Notes under the pieces: model-generated
The model's database searches: none
What the model saw: the letters and a program-made list of their open reading frames with translations, nothing else
Told to the model about the DNA's origin: nothing
Made by a program: the position numbers and the translations under genes
Assembly (NCBI GenBank): GCA_015501585.1
Contig: JADNRY010000030.1
Location: forward strand, 248,001-312,000
Origin: Rhodocollybia butyracea
Lineage: Eukaryota; Basidiomycota; Agaricomycetes; Agaricales; Omphalotaceae
Direction of reading: 5' to 3'
DNA length: 64,000 nucleotides
In this document: positions 1 through 10,245 of the stretch, in pieces
Layout: every line of letters begins with the position of its first letter
Position numbering within the stretch: the stretch's first letter is position 1

Positions 1-57
1 GCGGAGAAAAAGCGACTCGATGACTTTGCTCAGTGGTTATTGACGGAAGGCGATTAG
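1..57 (+). CDS. 3' end of an unknown protein (partial)
   Basis: The window opens inside a reading frame that runs 18 codons to a TAG stop, ending in the residues FAQWLLTEGD. The base use looks coding and a plausible 3' spacer follows. The gene starts outside the window, so no family can be named. It converges on the small minus-strand gene that ends 85 bases further on. Confidence 0.45.
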   Translation, partial: AEKKRLDDFAQWLLTEGD

Positions 58-142
58 GGCCATATATAGCCCGTACATCTTGATTTATGTGTATATTATC
101 CAACCGGTTGTGAACAAATGCATCTATATCAACCCAAAAACT

Positions 143-496
143 CTACTTGTAAAGATGCATGGGAAAATAGTCGTATTCGCCTTGAGGAGCTCCTGGGGAG
201 CGCTGTGGTACCCATTTTGGATATGCGTTGGTCAATGTCGGTGGTAATTTGGACTCGGAATACACCTGGGTTGATTCGGAAACCTTGGAGATGGCTGCGG
301 CGAGGTCGAGGGGCTCTTGAGGAGCAACGGCTTTGGTATTATCTGCTGCTTCGCCTTCCGCTGGTGCCGCGACACTGGATGCAGAAAGGTCAGCAACGTT
401 GGATCATAGTATTAGAAAAGAAGCCACGCACGCTTGCGGAGTAGAATGCTCAATCAGCAGCGACGACAGCCCTGGTTGTGTTACTACAGAAAGCAT
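143..496 (-). CDS. Small two-exon protein of unknown function
   Basis: Read on the minus strand, an ATG at 496 (MLSVVTQPG) opens a frame that is rescued from a stop by a 57-nt intron at 375-431 with a GTGCGT donor and CAG acceptor. The spliced frame runs to a TAG at 143 and encodes about 98 residues. The product is Ala/Glu-rich at the front and ends in a Pro, Tyr and Trp-rich segment (NAYPKWVPQRSPGAPQGEYD, then a short tail MHLYK). The intron restores frame with clean sites, which argues for a real gene over a shadow of the plus strand. The Arg/aromatic C-terminus is reminiscent of small mitochondrial complex subunits, but I do not recognise the family. It could also be a relic of a larger gene. 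Confidence 0.45.
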
Positions 497-660
497 GGGG
501 TACGCCTAGACGTGGAAAATGAGCCTAGAGACACTCGGTTCAACCAGGCGACAACGTACTCTTCTAACATCTCTTTTCCAATACGGGTTCTGAGCGATAT
601 CGGACGCTAAAAGGAAAGATGAATGAATCGTAAGGGTTTTCTGATTTCATTGCATGCATA
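497..660. other. Intergenic, nothing recognised
   Basis: Between the small minus-strand gene and the duplicated flank that starts near 661 I see no coding frame, RNA gene or repeat that I can support. Confidence 0.5.
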
Positions 661-970
661 CCTTTCGTAGCAGGAGTTGCATACGCTTCAGGTCTCGAGG
701 CCGGCGGGGGAAATCGGTGTACGCCTGTATTGGCAACCCACTCGAAATCTCGGGATTTAGAACGGTAGCATCACCTGGAAAAACGGGATTTTTTAGACCA
801 GTTTCGCAGCACAAATAGAAGAGGCCAGCTCGTACGGAATTTCTTCCAGAAACCCTTTGGACTGAGGTGGTATAGAGTAGAATCAGCCAATTTCTTGGTC
901 GCCATCCGAGGTTGAGGTTTGATTGGTAGTGGCGCTTATTTTTGGCGCTCATGCAATTCAGTTTGGTGCC
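661..970 (+). repeat. Duplicated upstream flank, copy 1
   Basis: This noncoding stretch matches 3415-3640 in order and spacing, with small indels. Shared blocks include CCTTTCGTAG, ATTGGCAACCCA, TTTAGA.CGGTAGCAT, TCTTCCAGAAACCC and GAGG.GGTATAGAGT. In the second copy the block lies directly before the phosphatase start codon. Here it ends about 750 bases before it. It is therefore part of the segmental duplication that made the two phosphatase genes. Confidence 0.75.
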
Positions 971-1730
971 TTCTCTCTCAAATGCTTGCACTCGTATACC
1001 TTAGCATTCCACCAACGAAAGAAGATCCTCCTTCTCTACCCTTAAACATGTCTTCCCGCAGCAACACCGATCTCGAAACGCGTGTATTTCTGGGAACGAG
1101 GCGTTGAGGCTGGGATACAGTCCAGGACTTGGTTTGGCAAGATGAAGCTATACAATGTATCAAGAATAGTTCTGCACTTGATGTCACCTTGTTGAAGAAT
1201 AGAGGGACTCTATCGTGAATCTTGTTTTCATCTGATATTAATCTACTCTGAAGCGTGTTTAGGATCACCTCTTAGCTTTTGGCCACCTACCGATGTTTGG
1301 AATGTCTATGCGTTCGTCGATCATATTCACTTAAACTGCAAGGTGCCCAAGAACTGCACTCAATCTTTTTCACGCTCAATAAATGCCGGTTTTATTGTTA
1401 GCTACGGCCTCTAATCAACAAAAGATCGAGTAATGTCCAAACTTGGGAGCGGCACGCGGGTAAGGAAACCGCCCTCGAAACCTCCAAGACGCTATACCGT
1501 AGCGAGTCTAGCGACGGATACACGCAGGATACACGAGGCCGCAAGTGCTGTGTGACCGGCTAGCAAAAAGAAAGCGTGAAGCACTGGTTCCGATCATGAA
1601 GAAATGACTGCGACGAAACTGCGAAACAAGCCAAGAAAAGTCGCTCGCTAATAATTAATAAAGACCCGGGATCGGATAATACCAAGGCACTCTCTCCTCC
1701 ACCACTGCGTTAAAGGCAGTCACCATCACC
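971..1730. other. Extra upstream segment present only in phosphatase copy 1
   Basis: This ~750-base stretch separates the duplicated flank from the start codon of phosphatase copy 1 and is missing from copy 2. I see no long open frame, transposase or terminal repeat in it. The last part (about 1640-1730) holds AT-rich motifs such as TAATAATTAATAAAG and a pyrimidine run CTCTCTCCTCCACC and may be promoter. It is either an insertion into copy 1 or a deletion from copy 2. Confidence 0.5.
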
Positions 1731-3244
1731 ATGGACTATCGGAGACGAGAACGCACGCCGGTTGATGCAACGAGAAGGAGGAAGTTAGTTTATTCGTATG
1801 CTCCAGACTGGTACGCATCCCTCAGATTTTTGCATTTTAGCCCCATTAACTTGACGATTGCTCAGGATTATCACAATTTTATTGGCGTATGTCGTGCAGC
1901 GCGCGAGATTTTTTTCTGTCCAACTAGCTAAAATCTCTACAGCGTTGTCTTTTTTCTGCTCGATAACGCTCATGGATTCTGGCGAGATTTTAGCTTGCAG
2001 GAAACTTCGTATGTAATCGATATCTAACGGGCTAGACGATGGCAGTTGACCACGATTTAATATCTACAGGCTACAACATCCGTATGCAATCCTTTCATAT
2101 CATTGCTCTATCACAAACTGAATCTGTGCCCCTAGCTATGCTGTTCACGAGCGCGTCCCTGTGAGCAACTGAACGAAGGCTTATCATGCCGTACCTTGTT
2201 AACGCGTCTCAATAATAGACCTTCGCGCTCGTGCTCATCTGCTTTGTGGCACCGCTCGTGATCCAGCCTCTCATAAATTGGGTCTCAATTAGGTCTTGGT
2301 GGGATCTGCATAATTGTTTGTTGCTTGTGTTCATGCCCATTGAAAGTATATCACTGATCGTCGCCTATAGCAACTCTAGGATGTTGGTGCTCAAAACCTA
2401 CTCAATACTTATGATACCGACCCCTCTAACTATCCGATCCAGTGATCCTTTCTCTCGCTATGGCCGCCGTGATCACCCAGTTTTCCAAGATCACAGTCGG
2501 TCGACCTCGTCCTGGTATGTATCTTTCTTCCTTCCCAGGTAAACCGTTTGTTCAGCGCATATAGATATCATCGACCGCTGTCAGCCGACTTCAAACGCAG
2601 TGGACCCAACATTCGGTCTCAGTACTGCGGCTATATGCACCCAAACAGACATGGCGATCTTAAGAGACGGGTTCCGTAGTTTTCCTTCTGGCCACACCTC
2701 CTTATCATTTGCCGGGCTTGGATTCTTGGCGTTTTACCTGGCTGGAAAACTTCATCTGTTTGACCGTAAAGGACACCTTGTAAATATCATCTTGATTACT
2801 CTCAAGTATCAATCATCTACTGACCCATTTTTTTACTGCGTAGGGGAAAGTATGGCTCTTCCTAGCCCCCTTGGCGGCTGCTACTCTAGTAGCAATCTCG
2901 CGCACCATGGACTATCGACGCAAGTCCGCTTTCTTGTTGTGCCATCTCAGGACATGTTAACTCACTACCGTTTTTCATTTTCAACAGACCACTGGCAAGA
3001 CGTCGTCGTCGGCTCCATTCTCGGCCTCATCGTGGCGTACTTTTCCTATCGTCAATATTACCCCAGTCTAGCTTCGGAGCTTTGCCACAAGCCGTATTCT
3101 CCTCGCATCAGCCGCGACGCAGACGCGCCGATGCTGCCTTTGTATCACCGCCAAGGTTCTAGTGTAGCGGAGGCCTCGACTCTTCCTGCTACCCAGCAAT
3201 CTACTGAAGGAACTGTCCCTAAGCCAAATGATCCAGAGATTTAG
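1731..3244 (+). CDS. PAP2-family lipid phosphate phosphatase (DPP1/LPP-like), copy 1
   Basis: A membrane phosphatase expected to dephosphorylate phosphatidate, diacylglycerol pyrophosphate or similar lipids. Inferred exons: 1731-1810, 1866-1886, 1943-2008, 2070-2081, 2136-2160, 2219-2315, 2371-2382, 2443-2514, 2565-2779, 2844-2919 and 2988-3244. The three PAP2 signatures are intact: KITVGRPRP, FPSGH, and SRTMDYRHHWQD. Hydrophobic segments surround them, and the C-terminus is polar and Ser/Pro-rich (KPYSPRISRDADA). Two exons are very small: a 12-nt exon at 2371-2382 coding (S)TLG and a 21-nt exon at 1866-1886. The intron 2920-2987 uses a GC donor (GCAAGT) and splits the codon of the catalytic His. 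A tandem paralogue follows at 3667 with the same exon plan. I am sure of the family, less of every border. Confidence 0.88.
2920..2987 (+). other. GC-AG intron splitting the catalytic His codon (copy 1)
   Basis: The donor reads C|GCAAGT and the acceptor AACAG|AC. Joining gives TAT CGA CAC CAC TGG, that is YRHHW, which completes the third PAP2 motif. The nearest GT donor (GTCCGC, three bases later) puts the next exon out of frame. Confidence 0.8.
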
Positions 3245-3414
3245 CAAAAGGAGTACAATCGTCGGAGAATGAGAACGGTTTTGTTTAGAGTTTTCTGATT
3301 GCATTAACAATTATCTTTATGGAATGTCTTTCTTCAAGTTGTTGTATGTCATTAGCTGTACGCTTACTCTCGGTTTCGTTTTCTACGCTTTGTATACTGA
3401 TCCATTGTAATGTG
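3245..3414. other. 3' flank of phosphatase copy 1
   Basis: Noncoding DNA with likely polyadenylation region. The stretch around 3295-3330 (GATTGCATTAACAATTATCTT.. followed by GGAATG) is repeated after copy 2 at about 5228-5262, so the duplication unit includes the 3' end of the gene. Confidence 0.6.
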
Positions 3415-3666
3415 CCTTTCGTAGAAAGAGTTGAATACTCGAATTGGCAACCCAGTCGAAGTGTTGGGGTTTAGAGCCGTAGCATAGAACCTTAACATTT
3501 GGAAAAGCGGGGGTTTTTTCTAGACTAGTTTACATTTCGTATGGAAATTCTTCCAGAAACCCTTTTGACTGAGGCGGTATAGAGTGGAATCGGCCAGTTT
3601 CTTCACCGCCATCCGTTAATTTATTATTTTTGACGCCCATGCAAATTCATGACGGGCACCAGCACC
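3415..3666 (+). repeat. Duplicated upstream flank, copy 2
   Basis: Counterpart of 661-970. It runs right up to the ATG of the second phosphatase gene, so it probably serves as its promoter. The shared order of blocks shows that the duplicated unit began at least 250 bases upstream of the gene. Confidence 0.75.
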
Positions 3667-5188
3667 ATGGACTATAGGAGACAAGAACGCACACCGGTTG
3701 ATACAACGAGAAGGAGGAGATTAATTTTTTCGTATGCTCCAGACTGGTATGCGTCCCTCAGATTTTGCATTTTAGCCTATTAATTTGACGATTGATTAGG
3801 ATTATCACGATTGTATTGGGGTATGTCGTGCAGCGCATGAGACTCGTTCACCTAGCTAAATCTCTCCAGCGTTGTATTTTTCCTGCTCAATAACATTCAT
3901 GGATTCTGGCGAGATTTTAGCTTGCAAGATACTTCGTATGTGACAGATATTCAACGCTCAAGACGATGGCTGATGACAGTTGACAACTTCTTTACAGGCT
4001 ACAACATCCGTATGGAATCCTTTCATATCGTTGCTCTATCGGAATCGGAAACTGAATCCGTGTGCCTAGTTATGCTGTTCATGAGCGCGTACCTGTGAGC
4101 AACTGAACAAAGCCTATCATGCCGTACCTTTGGTAACGCGTCTCAATACTTTCAATAGACTTTCGCGCTCGCGCTCATCTGCTTTGTGGCACCGCTCGTG
4201 ATCCAGCCTCTCATAAATTGGGTCTCAATTAGGTCTTGGTGGGATCTGCATAATTGTCTGTTGCTTGTGTCCACGCCCGTTGAAACTCTATCACTGATAG
4301 TCGCTTATAGCAACTCTAGGATGTTGGTGCTCAAAACCTACTCAATGCTTATAATATCAACCCTGCTAATTACTATCCGATCCAGTGATTCTTTCTCTCG
4401 CTATGGCTGGTGTGATCACCCAGTTCTCCAAGATCACAGTCGGTCGTCCTCGTCCTGGTATGTATCTTTCTTCCTTCCCAGGTAAACCGTTTGTTCAGCG
4501 CATATAGATGTCATCGACCGCTGCCAGCCGACCTCAGGCTCAGTGGACCCAACATTCGGTCTCAGCACTGCAGCTATATGCACTCAAACCGACATGGCGC
4601 TCTTAAGAGACGGGTTCCGTAGTTTTCCTTCTGGCCACAGCTCCCTATCGTTTGCCGGGCTTGGATTCTTGGCGTTTTACCTCGCTGGAAAGCTTCACCT
4701 GTTTGACCATAAAGGACATATTGTGAATATTGAATATCATCCTGATCGCTTAAAGCATCTGCTTAACCCATTTCTTCATTGCGTAGGGGAAAGTATGGCT
4801 CTTCCTGGCCCCCTTGGCGGCTGCTACTCTAGTCGCTATCTCGCGGACCATGGACTATCGACGCAAGTCTGCCTTCTCGTCGTGCCATCTCAGGACATGA
4901 TAGACTTACTACCGTTTTTCAATTTCAATAGACCATTGGCAAGACGTCGTCGTAGGCTCCATTCTCGGCCTCATCATGGCGTACTTTTCCTACCGTCAGT
5001 ATTACCCCAGTCTAGCTTCTGAGCTTTGCCATAAGCCATATTCTCCTCGTATCAGCCGCGACGCAGACGCACCGGTGCTGCCTTTGTACCACCGCCAAGA
5101 CTCTAGTGTAGCGGAGACCTCGACGCTTCGTGCGACCCAACAACCCAACGAAGGAAGTGTCCCTAGGCCCGATGCTTCAGAGATTTAG
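3667..5188 (+). CDS. PAP2-family lipid phosphate phosphatase (DPP1/LPP-like), copy 2
   Basis: Tandem paralogue of the gene at 1731, starting MDYRRQERTPVDTTRRR. It keeps the same order of exons and the same splice sites, including the 12-nt microexon at 4311-4322 and the GC-AG intron 4863-4931. All three catalytic signatures are present (KITVGRPRP, FPSGHSS, SRTMDYRHHWQD). Differences from copy 1 are scattered substitutions, for example MAGVITQF for MAAVITQF and a slightly different polar tail ending RPDASEI. No disabling change is visible, so both copies look functional. The close similarity, including intron sequence, points to a recent duplication. Its likely site is an internal membrane such as ER or vacuole, judged only from the family. 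Confidence 0.87.
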
Positions 5189-5610
5189 CAGAATGTCGCA
5201 GAATGAGCATCGTTTGTTAGAATTTTCTGATTGCATTAACAATTATCTTCCTGGAATGCCTTTCTTGTTACATGTCATTGTGTAGCTGTACGCGTACTCT
5301 CGATTTTATTTTCTCTACACCTTGTATATTGTCCATTGTAATGTAACTATGTAGTGCCATAGAACGGACACAGGACGACTCCAAATACAGAGATTCAAAT
5401 GACTTACCAATCAGAGCTTGACCAGAGCCCACTTCGAAGTACCGTTACACCTTCAATCGGTCGAAAAATGCGAAAAAAAAATCCAATGCAAGTGATATAT
5501 GTATAAGAATACAGAACTGAGGGTATCGGAGGTATCAAGCGTAAGTGTTCATGAAATAGTCGTAACGTCGTGAAAAGAACGAGTATGCGGTAAAGAGATC
5601 ATAGATCTAT
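5189..5610. other. Convergent intergenic region
   Basis: Lies between two gene ends. It contains the duplicated 3' flank (about 5220-5270) and an A-rich tract near 5473. No further gene or RNA seen. Confidence 0.5.
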
Positions 5611-7321
5611 TTACTTTGTCTTAGGAAGGAGTTGTAGAAGAATAGGACTAGGCAATGGGACACTTTCCATTGGGGCACTTTCCGCCGCAGAAGCCAACGG
5701 TGCGGCAGTCACCATCGGCGCAGCGGGAATAGATGGGGTCAGCGTAATGGGTGAGGCTTGAGGAGCTGAAGGTGGCGGAATAGATACTAATGGCGGCGAT
5801 GTAGGGGCAGGTTCTGGAGCTGAAGGTGCCGGAATAGATACTAGTGGAGGCGATGTAGGAGCAGGTTCTGGAGAAGGTTTGTCAGATACTGGAATGTTCG
5901 TGTCAACAGGAGGAGCGGAAGGAGGAGCCACAGGCTTCGGTGGAGCTGGGGTGAAATCCCAAGGTCGAGGAACCTATTCGGACGTGTTCGGGTTAAAATG
6001 GAGTCTACAGACAAACGAAAATAATAGCTATACCATAGCCGCAGGCATGATCCAAGTAGCCGCACAGACCACGCCTCTACCCTTGTTCTGTGACATGATG
6101 GTATTGAACTCAAAGTCGATGAATTGGGATATGTAGCGAATGAAGGGAAGGATTTCCCGGACCCCAGTGTTGATCATAGCGACAGCAGAAAGAAAGTTGA
6201 TAACAGCGCCAGAGACGGAATGTGCACTCTGAATTTCGTATGAGCCTTGGCATAAATGAGAAAGAAAAAGTTCAGGAACCTTGAGATATACAAGTGAAGG
6301 TGGAGGCAGCAGGACTTCGAGACCCCACCAGTCTGCAGAATGTCAAGTAGATATCAATAAGACAACATCGAGTCACACTTACAAGTGATAACCGACATGC
6401 GATCCGTTGGTGGATGGATTCCTAGGCAAAACCTTAGCAAAGGGTACCATTGCATCGATAGTTCATAAGCGCACCACTGTGGTCGGGAATGATAGCACGA
6501 CCAGTTGCGTACCCGAGCGCCATTAGCTGAGGAGTGATTTGTTCTATTCCATTGATCACTGTCTCAGCAGTTGGCACTGCGCCTGCTAGAATGCCATATC
6601 CATCGCCCGGTTGTCCGAATCCCAAATCCGGCGATTTGATGAGGTCAATAATATGCATTTCGTTGAACATGGACGAAAGAGCATCAACGGAGACAGTGTT
6701 CATCACCGCAAACGTCGCTATGGAGCTGGGTCCTGATTCATCGAGGTTGGCAAAATGACGTTTATGCGCTTCCTCGTCGGAATAAGGCAGACAAACAGCA
6801 TGGATGGGACCAGAAGGTGTAGCATCTCCTGCATCTACAGACAGCTCCCGGAGATGCGCAATGATCTTATTGGCGGATTTAGGCTGCATCAGCTGGCTCT
6901 TTAGCTTGTTCATCTGAGGTTTTGCAACGGCAGAGGATAGCTCTGGAGACGACGCCGTTGGGCCCATAATCAAACCTCGAACTAACAAGGCAGATTGATG
7001 AGCCCGTTTATCGGAGTTTGAGCTGAGAGGCTTTGCGAGCCGTTTGGAAAACGCTGCAGCTGCATGATCCCTCTTCTCTTTCTCCTGAATGGCGGAAAGG
7101 CTGTGCCTGGGTTCTTCATGAGACTGAACAGTAAAAACTCGGAAAGAAAAGCGACGAGCTGGTTGTTTCGCGGGCTTTTCTTCTATTTCGGCAGGTGGTA
7201 CCGGAGAAAGCGGAAGAGGAATGTTTTCTGGTGGTGCATTTTGAGTTTCTTCACTTTGTCGTCGCTCCTGGACGTTGAGAGCAGTCTTGGAAGGAGAGAA
7301 GTAGCCGAGTAAGCCTGGCAT
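5611..7321 (-). CDS. Proline-rich protein of unknown function
   Basis: Minus-strand gene with at least four exons. I place the start at the ATG at 7321 (MPGLLGYFSPSK); the frame is open further upstream only through non-ATG codons. The first exon holds a disordered, charged region (PPENIPLPLSPVPPAEIEEK) and then an ordered stretch with DPxLGFGQPGDGYGILAGAV-like sequence. Small exons follow across 6300-6430 (NPSTNGSHVGYH), then a segment DWWGLEVLLPPPSLVYLKVP leading to SGAVINFLSAVAMINTGVRE and CAATWIMPAAM. The last exon is Pro/Ala-rich and carries two 18-residue repeats around APTSPPLVSIP. I do not recognise the family. The middle part looks globular and conserved, so this is a real gene, but its job cannot be read from the sequence. 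Confidence 0.7.
5763..5870 (-). repeat. Two tandem 54-bp coding repeats
   Basis: Two nearly identical 54-base units start at 5763 and 5817. They encode an 18-residue Pro-rich unit containing PEPAPTSPPLVSIP in the gene at 5611-7321. The period is a multiple of three, so copy number could vary without a frameshift. Confidence 0.8.
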
Positions 7322-7460
7322 AGCTGGTGGACAACAGTAAAGGTCCGCGGAAAAAACCACACGAATGAACTAACACGGCTAAATATAAAGCCTTACTTAT
7401 AAACCTCCGAAGTCTGGTTATGACTGTTTCCTGGTCTCGCTTCCTCTCATCCCAACTCTA

Positions 7461-9003
7461 ATGCACAATACGAGAACCCGACCGTTCCAGGGTGTTATCC
7501 AGTACGCCAGCCTCAGTCATCTTTCTTTAGCCTTGTCTGATTATGTATCTACAGGAATTTCACACCAGGTTTTTCGCTAGCTTTTGCCTCAGAGTCTTTA
7601 TTAACTGAATCCGAACGCAGCATGGTTTACAGCCATAATGGGTAGCTAAATCATTAAAGCTTATAAGCCTCGATCTCTGAATACATTAAAAACAGGTACT
7701 GGGGCTATTAGTCTCTTGCTCCATGCCTTTCCGTACGGAACTGGCTCAGAACCGTTCATAGTATGGACGCTAATCTTCTTCTTTCTCAACGTAACCCTTC
7801 TCGTCCTCTTCACCATCCTGACCGCCGCTCGGTATATCATGTAAGTGGAGTCTAATTCGGATCGACCTGTTTCTGAAGTATTACTATTATTGCTCTCTTC
7901 GGGGATGCGTCATCAGTTACCCGAAGATGTGGGCTCTCATGATAAATCATCCCAGCCACAGTCTGTTCGTCGGCACATGTCCCATGGGAATATGTACGAT
8001 CCTCAACGTCACAGTCTTCCTCATTAGCGATAAGTACAACTTTGGTGGGTTGGCGTTCCTATATGCCATGTGGGCTTGCTGGTGGATTGTCGTTGCGATG
8101 TCCGGGCTTTGTTGCTGGGGGATGGTCCACCTCATGCAAAAAAACAAGCAGTATTCCCTCCAAAATATGACTACCGTTTGGTTGCTTCCGGTCGTGACCT
8201 TGACTGTCGCGTCTAGTACCGGTGGGCTGTTTGCGCAAGCCTTGAAAAACCCCTCACACGCTCTCGTCACTCAGGTTGTGTCAGTATTCATGCTCATTAT
8301 AGGCATCTCTCTTGGACTTACACTCCTTGGCGTGTATACCCAACGACTTATTATTGTTGGGATGCCCCATGGACTCAGTGTTCTTTCCGTTTTTTTACCC
8401 TTGGGTGCAACAGGTCAGGCTGGCTACTCTTTCATTCTGGCAGGGGAGTTTTTTCAAGACTTTTTACCACTTGGATACGGTGACTCTGGGCTCTTGACCG
8501 ATCCCTCGACTGGTCGCTCTATCAATGTCATTTTTGTCTGCCTTGCTTTTGCTTTGTGGACATCAGCAACGATGTGGATGATATTTGCCATAATCGCGGT
8601 ATTGGATGAGGTTCGAAAGAGCCGTATTCCATTCAAGGTCAACTACTGGGGTCTTATTTTCCCTAATGTGAGTCGATACTCGTTTGCAACTTGTATAGGT
8701 GCTTAAGTGTGTTTATAGGGCGTGTACGCAAACTTGACCATCAGCCTTGGGAATACCTTTGATTCACCTTTCTTCCGTATATGGGGTTCTATCTACGCTG
8801 TATGCACACTGCTTGTGTGGATTTTTGTTGCCGCAAAGACCATCCAGTCAATATATCATGGGACCATGTTCGAGGCGCCGAAGGAGGAGGGAGAAAAGAA
8901 TGCTTCCTTGCTGCCAGTCGTCAACGAGCAATCTACCAGCAGTCAAAATTCAACTCAATATTTGGTGGGGCCGTCATTTAACTTTCCGTTTGTCATCTAC
9001 TGA
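7461..9003 (+). CDS. SSU1: SSU1-type sulfite efflux pump (TDT family), copy 1
   Basis: Plasma-membrane exporter of the tellurite-resistance/dicarboxylate transporter family, expected to expel sulfite. Inferred exons: 7461-7501, 7555-7568, 7621-7641, 7696-7840, 7917-8667 and 8719-9003. Spliced, the N-terminus reads QNFTPAWFTAIMGTGAISLL, the usual start of the first membrane helix. Family landmarks follow: YPKMWALMINHPSHSLFVGT, CCWGMVHLM, TVWLLPVVTLTVASSTGGL, GMPHGLSVLSVFLPLGATGQ, and NYWGLIFPNGVYANLTISLG. About ten membrane helices are expected. The tail is short and polar, ending VIY. Two exons are tiny (14 and 21 nt). A paralogue with the same exon plan follows at 10246. The symbol is by family; substrate is inferred. 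Confidence 0.88.
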
Positions 9004-10245
9004 ATGTATTTCATAGACTTCATAAGCCCAAAGAAGAAAGGATCAGATATCTGCGCTACATACCTTCCAACCGTGATCCCAGCTCCATACTTAAATAGTC
9101 GCAGAGCCTTTCGGGGCTGCTAGCACGCACGCTACCACATCCGCCCGGCCCATGCTCTCGAGCTTTGTTTCGTCATGATTATGTATATACATAGATGGTT
9201 GCCTGCTCTTCTTCCTTCCCGACTTCCATCTCCTTGATGAACATGGCAGTGTGCATATCCACCTTGAGTGATCATGAGTCCATCCTTCTCGTCTTGATTT
9301 AGTAGTGTTGCTTGAACAGCAAGTTCATTCCCATCATCAAGGTTCTAGACGTTGAGCTTTTTTCTTAAGTTATCCACTACTCATAGCTACTGTGTCGCTA
9401 CCGAACCATTGGGTAACGGCTTGTAAAAGATTTTGGAGTTGCTAGCGGATTTCTCCCTGAATGGCACTAGCGCCTTTTTACTGGATAAGCCGTGAGATGA
9501 TTTGCACTAAGCGCCCAAGCCATGCTTCTTTTACTTTCTTTCCGACATCCATTTTCTCCTACCCGCCCACCTCAGTGTCACTTGTGGATTGGTCTTTGCC
9601 GCGTGTTCTGGATCTCCGCGGGGCCAGACCCAACTGAAGTCACTCAGATCCAAGATTAGACACTTGCATTTAGATTTGGCGATATTATTCTATAATATTT
9701 TCACAGCCGATGTTTCAACCCCCTAGTAGTCAAAAAAGCCAACTCGTGTACATACACTGGCTTTGTGAGCCGGTGTTTTTAACCTAATATCGTCGCAGCA
9801 TCACCTGTTATGTTACATCCGTAGGCGCAATGTGTGCATGGGCAATGGGACCGTCTGCCGGTTTCCTCCTCCTCATCCCCCTCCTCCTTCTCATGGACAG
9901 CAGTAAAAGTACACAGACGCTACGGGGGCTAGACTTAAACCAGGGCATTATTGAAACCGCTGTTTCAGGTCTAAAACCTTGTCCTCCTACATTTTCGTGT
10001 GATGTTGCTCTAGAGAAGTGGCGAAAACAACGCCTGGTTGATTACTGATAATTTCGATCAAAGAGCCGCAATCACAGCTCTTTGATTACGTCCACTGGCC
10101 AGCTTTTTCGATCGACTGTCATCAAAGTGATTGGGCCGTGCGAAGGGGACTGGTTCGAGTACGGGGAAAAAATCACATCAGTTATACTTCATAAGCTTCT
10201 GGGAATGACTCTTCCCTGTATTCCTTCTTCCCATCCCAGTTTTCA
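9004..10245. other. Spacer between the two sulfite-pump genes
   Basis: 1.2 kb without a supportable gene. Its first part (about 9019-9060, AAGAAAGGATCAGATATCTGCGCTA) matches the DNA after copy 2 (about 11826-11855), marking the duplicated 3' flank. The last ~100 bases resemble the 5' flank of copy 1. A short hairpin lies at 10057-10086. Short open frames inside it have no coding character. Confidence 0.55.
10057..10086. repeat. Short perfect inverted repeat
   Basis: Arms ATCAAAGAGC (10057-10066) and GCTCTTTGAT (10077-10086) are perfect complements around a 10-base loop. It sits about 160 bases before the start of the second sulfite-pump gene. Role unknown; it may be chance. Confidence 0.5.

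Noticed and set aside
118..444. Plus-strand frame starting MHLYQPKNST
   Set aside because: It is the shadow of the minus-strand two-exon ORF, whose composition and intron are more gene-like.
971..1730. Possible DNA transposon inserted before phosphatase copy 1
   Set aside because: No terminal inverted repeats, target-site duplication or transposase-like frame could be found by eye.
1785..1973. Antisense frame over phosphatase copy 1
   Set aside because: Lies over introns and tiny exons of the phosphatase and has no support of its own.
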